From assembly GCA_965644295.1 (NCBI GenBank), contig CBFFRP010000079.1, positions 124,001-188,000 of the forward strand: a stretch of 64,000 bases of DNA, in the 5' to 3' direction. Position 1 is the first letter of the stretch; every line of letters begins with the position of its first letter. The notes beneath the pieces are model-generated. The model was not told where the DNA came from. It made no database searches and saw only the letters and a program-made list of their open reading frames with translations. Of this stretch, positions 58,301-64,000 are shown one piece after another. Source of the DNA: Paraphysomonas bandaiensis (Eukaryota; Chrysophyceae). The position numbers were made by a program, and so were the translations under genes.

Positions 58301-61300
58301 CTGCATCGGTATGATTGTGGTTCTACGTCCCATTCCTGTGGCAAATGCTGGACTGGATACTTTGGAGCAGAAGGAGATGCGAATTCTGTGTGTTACTCGG
58401 GCTCTTTAAATATTGAAACGCTGGGGTTGTTATGTGGTACTGATAATGACTGTGGAATGTATCAGAGCTGTACAGAGCAAGTTTGCGAGTACATGTTGAA
58501 GCAATGTCCTCGCAATTGTACGGGAAGGGGAATATGTCAAATGGAAGATATTTCGACTGGAAATGTCGTTGGTCTTTGTCGAGCTGATGATGTTTCTTGT
58601 CGAGCTGTCTGTGTTTGTGATAATGGTTTTTCTGGTGACGCTTGTGATACATCAACTGAGGTGCTTGAAATCAAGCAGCAATCGAGGTGGCAATTGATTG
58701 ACTCTGCATCGACAACTGTGGTGTACAGTGATGCCACCTCGGATAACATCGTAAGTGCTGTTGCGACAGTATCTCAGTTGTCTGCTAATCCAGCTGAGCT
58801 GACACCCGATGCGTGTGCCATATTGTATGATCTTGTGTACTTCTTGCTTGATAGTGCCGATGTTCTCGAATTGGCATATGAGGAGGTTAGCGTATACAAA
58901 GCGATTGATACGTGCTCCTCAATTGTTACTAACCCCTCATCTCGACGACGGTTAACTGCCTTCAGCAACTGGACATCGTCCGCCGAATTGATCGACAAGT
59001 ACTCTGATTTAATTTCTTCACAGATGGTGGCTGGTCAGAAAGATGTAGCATATGTTCAATCATTATCACGGGTTGTATCTGCCGTGCGATCATTGGATAG
59101 TAGTGGGTTTGCGGTCACATTGCCACGAACAGGTGAAGAGGAGGCTCTTGATATTCAGAAGTCTGTGGTTATGATCAATGGGAGTAAGGCAGAGAGTGTA
59201 TCTTCTGTCGCTGTGAGTGTTATTGAAAGCGCAGCTAAGCTATATCAAAACAGTTCTAATTTTACCTCCAATCCGATAAATATTCGAATTACTACCCCCA
59301 GCAGTGGAAAAGCTTTCGAGGAAGTTATGGTGGTACTGAGAAATCACCAACCCTTACATGGCAGCTTATTTAACACCACAAATACGTCATTCATGACGAG
59401 CTGTTTAGATTACGAGCACAGCGTACACAACTATACCTGTCCGGGATCAAATTTTATTGTATCCCACGAGTGCACCGGAACTTTAAGAGTGCTGAAGACC
59501 ACTTGTCCTTTCTTTCAGACAATACCAGAGTGTCGTATCATTGTTGGTGGAGTTATGATTTCTGACAGCAAGACCTGCGAAGTGGTTGGCTTCACCGAGA
59601 CCAATACAACATGTCGGTGCGTGATCAACTATGCGCAATCGAAACGACTGCTGTCGTCAACTAGCGATAACGCCCTACGCTCATCTGGGTCATTGGAAGT
59701 TGTTGCTATAATGGAAAATACATATACTGATTTCGTTGAAACCATTTTAGAGTCGGATAATATCACAGCTGCTGGCATTAGGTACTTTACTTATGTATGC
59801 AATGCACTGGTAGTTTAACACACCATTTATAGGGACGTATTGCTCGTGATCATAATGTTTTTTTCTATGTGGGCAGTGGGTTTGGCATCTATGCTAGAAT
59901 TAACTCGTGTTTCGTTCGCACATAAACAAAACAAAATTCGACACAAATCGGTAGTTGGAAATCGAACTACGAAGAGTGGCTTAGAGGAGAGCGACACGAG
60001 TGTACAGAAAAAATATTTGTTGAATTACATCAGGTATTGTGTGTTAGGTTGTATTTAAGTACCACTTGATCAATACAACGTAGGGAACTTGTGCCTTCCG
60101 TGTTTCAGTCCCATGGCTCTTCATGGCAGTGTCTAGTTTCCGAAGTGGCAAAACACCACAGGTAGACGTTCGCTCTATATACCACTCTATTTTAATTACG
60201 AACTGGATAGATATGTTGTTATGATTTTGGCCAATGGACCGGATGCTGAAGAAAGACGGTTACAAGCTGGACTGCATGTGTTAACTGTGCAAACAATGCT
60301 TATGTTTTTAATTGCAATTTTTTATGATGTGGAGTACCCCACTGATGATGGCACATGTGGTACATACGTAGACGAGAAATCATGTTTGTCGGAACGGTCC
60401 ATGTTCGATACGAGTACGACCACGTGTGAGTGGAATCTTAGCGACGATGGCGGTGGCTCATGTATGTGGGTGGAGCCGACGATATCGTATAAGGTGCAGT
60501 ATGATGCGCACGAAGTATGTTTTCTATTAACGGACTAGATAGGTCATTGTTATAATATCAGTCCTGATAGCTGTTCTCACGGCGCCCATCAACCTGGTTG
60601 TTGATTTTCTCTTCGAGGTTTGAAATAAAGTATTGCATCCTAATATTTAAATAATGTATGCGATACGACAGGACATATTGAGTGCCCCCACTGCAGATGA
60701 GAATAAAGTAGATTCTATGGTTCAGAGTGTGGGACGCCGAATGAGCCAGGTAGCACGAAGAGCATCCAATGTCGTTACGACTTCCGTGCATGCGGCTGTT
60801 AATAGTATGGGTAAAGCGAAAACGAAAAAGGCTTGGGGATTAACTCGACTCAAGAGCTCATTTGTTCTTGACGATACTACTCGCACACTACCTCCCGCGG
60901 TAATAAGTAGCCATGCGTTAGCCAGGGGTGCACTAGGAAGCTCTTTAAAGCGTCTTTCGAGTGTGGGTATCATTGAAGATACTGAAAGGGGAGAATCTAA
61001 AGTACTGAGTCAGTCCAGCACAATTAGTCTCGATGCTATTGTCTGTAGTAGCAAGGCGCGTAGAAGAAAAGCCAAACTGGCGAGACGCTACGGCACGATG
61101 CCATCGCATGAGATTCGATCGACGTCCTCAGTTGGGCCTGATGTAGTTGCAAACGAGAAGTTGGATTTAGTCACATTTGACCAATTCTTAGAAGATTTCC
61201 ATGATCAACGTGCCAAGCTAACTGGAAAATATCTTCGAGATTTTGATGATCGCTGGGGGTAGGACTACTTAATTTATATCTGTATATAAGTAACTGTTGT

Positions 61301-63322
61301 TTAAAGTTGGGACGCTGAAGCCGGTCGTTTTAGGGCTGATCGGGCGTGGGCATTGCCATGTACACAATCAATTGAAAGTTTGATTGGCTTGGAGATTCAG
61401 AATGTGTCTTCTATATGTAGCGAAAAAATTAATAAACTACGTATCGCTACAGATGTGCATACAGGTGCAATGTAGTTGACAGTGTGACGAATATGTTGTT
61501 GTTATGTTGTACGTGTTTAGGATTGGAACTGCTTCACCTGTTTGTTATTGATCTCCTCGGACGAAATAGTCCAGCTGGAAGAATATTTCAAACAAAAACT
61601 GAAGAGGAGTAAGTAGATTTTAGTATACCATAACGTTGTTATGTAAGTTTTCCGATTTGCAGTTTCAAGCACGCATTTGTAGTCACCAAGACAGCAAAGA
61701 TTCTGGCATGGATTTGTGTTGTCTTTTTGAACTTATTTTTTGCCTATTTTTCCATCCTTCGTGGTATGTCAAGAACCTACGGTTGGCAGAAAGGGTATTG
61801 CATAGCATGCGCTATACAATTTATCATTGAAGTTTTATTTTATGAGACCTCTGAATGTATATGGATAAATTATGGTATCCCGCAAGTAAGTGATTGTATA
61901 ATATCTGTAGCGTGTTAATATCTCTGCTAGCTTGTCAGTGCTGATGTGGAGCGTACGATTACGGCCCTGACGGGCACCATTGATTATGCATTTTCGCCAG
62001 TGAAGAGGAAATTACCCCTTCTAGACACACCTTCATATTTCTTCGTGAGCACGAGAGTGGCCGAAAACTTCAATGATTTATTTGAGAGCTCTATCGTGCT
62101 GGCGTTTCACTCTTACTATCCACCGTCACGTATGGGCCGCGATTGGCGAGAAAATACCAGTGATAATGTGTTGGGGTTGAAGCGATCTAAGAATCGTACA
62201 CGAGGGGGTGTAATGGGATTCTTGGGGCGTGTAAGTGTTGTTGCAATGTTAGTTACTCTGCTCAAGTATATTGGGACCATAAATATCCGCCTTCAGCGAG
62301 TCATTCTTCATAGCATACAGCCAATAATTATTGCATTTGTATTTGTACTGCTATCCAACCTTCAGTCCAACCCATGGTATGGCTACGTATTGCTTGGTAT
62401 CATCTTATTCGAAGTTTTAAGGAGAATGATATCGAATCGTACAGTTACCAAGTCAATACCTGATGGTGTGTCTCCATTAGTTGGAGTGCCATTGGAAGTT
62501 GAATCATCTGAAAATGGATCATGCCAAGTGAATAGCGGTGAGGAAATGCCGCGGAGAGTTATATCAAATTCCAGTGATGAAAACTTGTCTCAACATAGGT
62601 CGAGGTTGGTGTCGACTGACTCTTCGGCTGACATTGTGAGACAACGCAGTTGGTCATTTGGATTGGACAGTGCAATATTTAGACACCGTGCCGGGAGCTA
62701 TGTATCGGACAGTGGTGATATCAGTGTGAGTGATGAGGAATACAATAGCAAGCGCCGCACGGGCTTGTCAACAGCACGTGAAGAGCTCTCAGCGAGAATT
62801 AGGGCCGGCAGTTTTGCTTCCTCAACTGGGGATGAATATGACGATGTCGGTGTAAGAGTCCCCGTAGAAAACGAGGGAACCCGAATGAGGCTGACCAGCA
62901 TCACTGAGCTGGATGAGCTGTATTACCCACACTCTGACAGCGAGTATGCGGCGAAAGCCAGGGGCGATACGTTGGACTCAGAAGATATAAGTGAAGAGCG
63001 TGAACAATTTTCATTTGATTTTTCTTCTTCGAGTAGTGGTGTGTCATTCCTTGGCGAAGTTTACTCCATCACATCATCTTCCGAGTCGTCGAAAGGAGTT
63101 GTTCATGATGTGATGCCTCATTCACTAGACTGTGATAGTGGTGATAATCACAACGACAGCTCTCACAATGGAAGTATTCGATCTCGTGATCAGTACTCGA
63201 TTTCCAGTTCGTCGACTAACGATGATCGATACATGAGTTCATCTGATAGCTCAGTCAATTATCTGTCGATGTGTGAGAGTTCATCGAGTGAAACTAACAA
63301 GGTGGATGCATTGCCCACTTGA
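52303..63322 (+). CDS. Giant multi-domain surface receptor: NHL, LRR, Pro/Thr/Ser/Gly/Gln repeats, REJ, EGF, GPS, multi-TM (polycystin-like)
   Basis: Eleven exons: 52303-52363, 52413-59781, 59833-60033, 60084-60161, 60211-60493, 60543-60617, 60672-61258, 61307-61464, 61521-61608, 61663-61885 and 61931-63322; 3504 residues. Order: signal peptide (1-20); NHL beta-propeller units (about 35-330, AGNG-x-x-G-x-x-D-G-x-G-T repeats); leucine-rich repeats (about 430-645, LSGSIPSNI types); PSGQPTG-type stalk (about 665-1295); REJ/PKD-like domain (about 1300-1935); Cys-rich EGF-like part (about 1985-2105); GPS/GAIN-like region ending TTCRCVINY (about 2345-2440); membrane segment at about 2497-2520 and several more to about 2970; Ser-rich acidic cytoplasmic tail. 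REJ, GPS and multi-TM together are typical of the polycystin-1/REJ group of cell-surface sensors. The propeller, LRRs and stalk suggest adhesion. The exon 5 end is uncertain: donor 60494 gives a normal 49-nt intron, while the better consensus donor at 60516 would leave only about 27 nt. Confidence 0.82.
54346..56230 (+). repeat. Coding tandem repeat (PSGQPTGx)n with a 240-bp tandem duplication
   Basis: The stalk repeats a 4-residue P-(S/T)-x-x pattern about 155 times; GQPTG(I/T/M)PSGQPS is the usual form. At the DNA level 55251-55490 and 55491-55730 are nearly identical 240-bp (80-codon) tandem copies, so the array still changes length. Low-complexity Pro/Thr/Ser stalks of this kind are known from surface proteins of stramenopiles. 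Confidence 0.95.
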
Positions 63323-64000
63323 GAGGCAGTTTCATTAACACAAGCCACAGGAAAGAATTCCTGTAACTATATCTGCACAATCGACTTGTGAGAGATAATT
63401 GAGAGTATTAGTTACATTTTTAGTGTTTTGTTAGTACTATTAATTTTAGAGGATAGTACATTTCTTGATCATCTAGTAGAAGTATATGATCGTATTACTG
63501 AGAAGCTCTTTGCTGTATAGCCATTCTAAGTTAACTTACATATAAAATCGTATCTATGACTTCAGGAACATGTATTCCTTGATTAAAAAGGAATAGAGTG
63601 TGTTGCCTAAGACTTAGAGTTGCAGTACAACTGACATCATACATGCAGAAGTCGCGACTTCGGTATTGCACAGCTAACTGCAGTGACAGAGTCGATTGTC
63701 AACTGTTCTGAATCTTGTATGCTGCCTAGATTATATTGATTTGTGTGTTTGCATGCTTTATAGCTCTCTATCTATCTAACTATCTATCATACAAGTGAAT
63801 GACCTAATGGTAAATGCTTTGTGTTTTCAGTTAAATGAAGTAATTCGTTCCGCTTGGACAGCTAGGAAAAAGTATTTTATCGCATCCGTTATAATTCAGT
63901 ACTGGCACTGTCATGTAACCCATTGTAATCTATTCGAACACTCAAAGCTCTGTTTCATGTCAAATTTTTGTTTGACGTTTTATTCTTTAAACTTTAAAGA
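63323..64000. other. 3' flank of the receptor gene
   Basis: About 680 bp with no recognised gene, repeat or RNA apart from a short TCTA/TAAC tract near 63765-63790. Confidence 0.55.

Overview
This is nuclear DNA of a microbial eukaryote. The genes carry many short GT..AG introns (mostly about 45-60 nt). The window encodes a spliceosomal Sm protein, a DOCK-type Rho GEF, SH3/PX and ARM-repeat proteins and a very large multi-domain surface receptor. There is no operon structure, no rRNA and no tRNA that I could see. The Pro-Thr/Ser-Gly-Gln-Pro surface repeats and the relic of a tyrosine recombinase of the kind common in oomycetes and diatoms point, as inference only, to a stramenopile-like protist.

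Layout. 1-409 (-): 5' half of an ELAV-like two-RRM protein. 1461-2039 (+): potato-inhibitor-I (eglin-type) protease inhibitor. 3013-3473 (-): snRNP SmE, four exons. 4730-7054 (+): secreted GH3 beta-glucosidase, five exons. 8066-9377 (-): 3beta-HSD/sterol dehydrogenase. 9871-12883 (+): ubiquitin-like plus four C2-like domains. 13848-14432: Tc1/mariner relic. 15590-21267 (+): DOCK GEF, eight exons. 22148-23452 (-): retinol/steroid-type SDR. 24067-25914: pogo/Tigger-like DNA transposon. 25976-26572 (+): unknown protein. 27693-29227 (-): ankyrin-TPR protein. 30258-30760: gene relic. 31248-34582 (-): ARM-repeat protein whose first intron is a splice-donor-bearing minisatellite. 35178-36000: tyrosine-recombinase relic. 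38119-39602 (+): CobW/ZNG1-type metallochaperone GTPase. 40017-44818 (-): SH3-PX-coiled-coil (sorting-nexin-like), 11 exons. 45409-48936: a 3.5 kb element with 681-bp inverted repeats. 49039-49584 (+): small TPR protein. 50319-51497 (-): decayed gene. 52303-63322 (+): 3504-residue NHL-LRR-(PSGQPTGx)n-REJ-EGF-GPS-multi-TM receptor, 11 exons.

The genes do not form one pathway; this looks like ordinary eukaryotic gene order. What stands out is the non-coding fabric. Arrays of the tetranucleotide TATG/CATA, up to about 1.14 kb and almost uninterrupted, sit repeatedly in the 5' flanks of genes, including the shared divergent flank of SmE and GH3. Two transposons also end only 61 and 102 bp before start codons. 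The minisatellite in the ARM gene begins exactly at an exon-intron boundary and re-copies a 5' splice-site-like motif about 15 times. All exon models come from reading frame continuity, GT..AG borders and family conservation. No alignment or transcript data were available.
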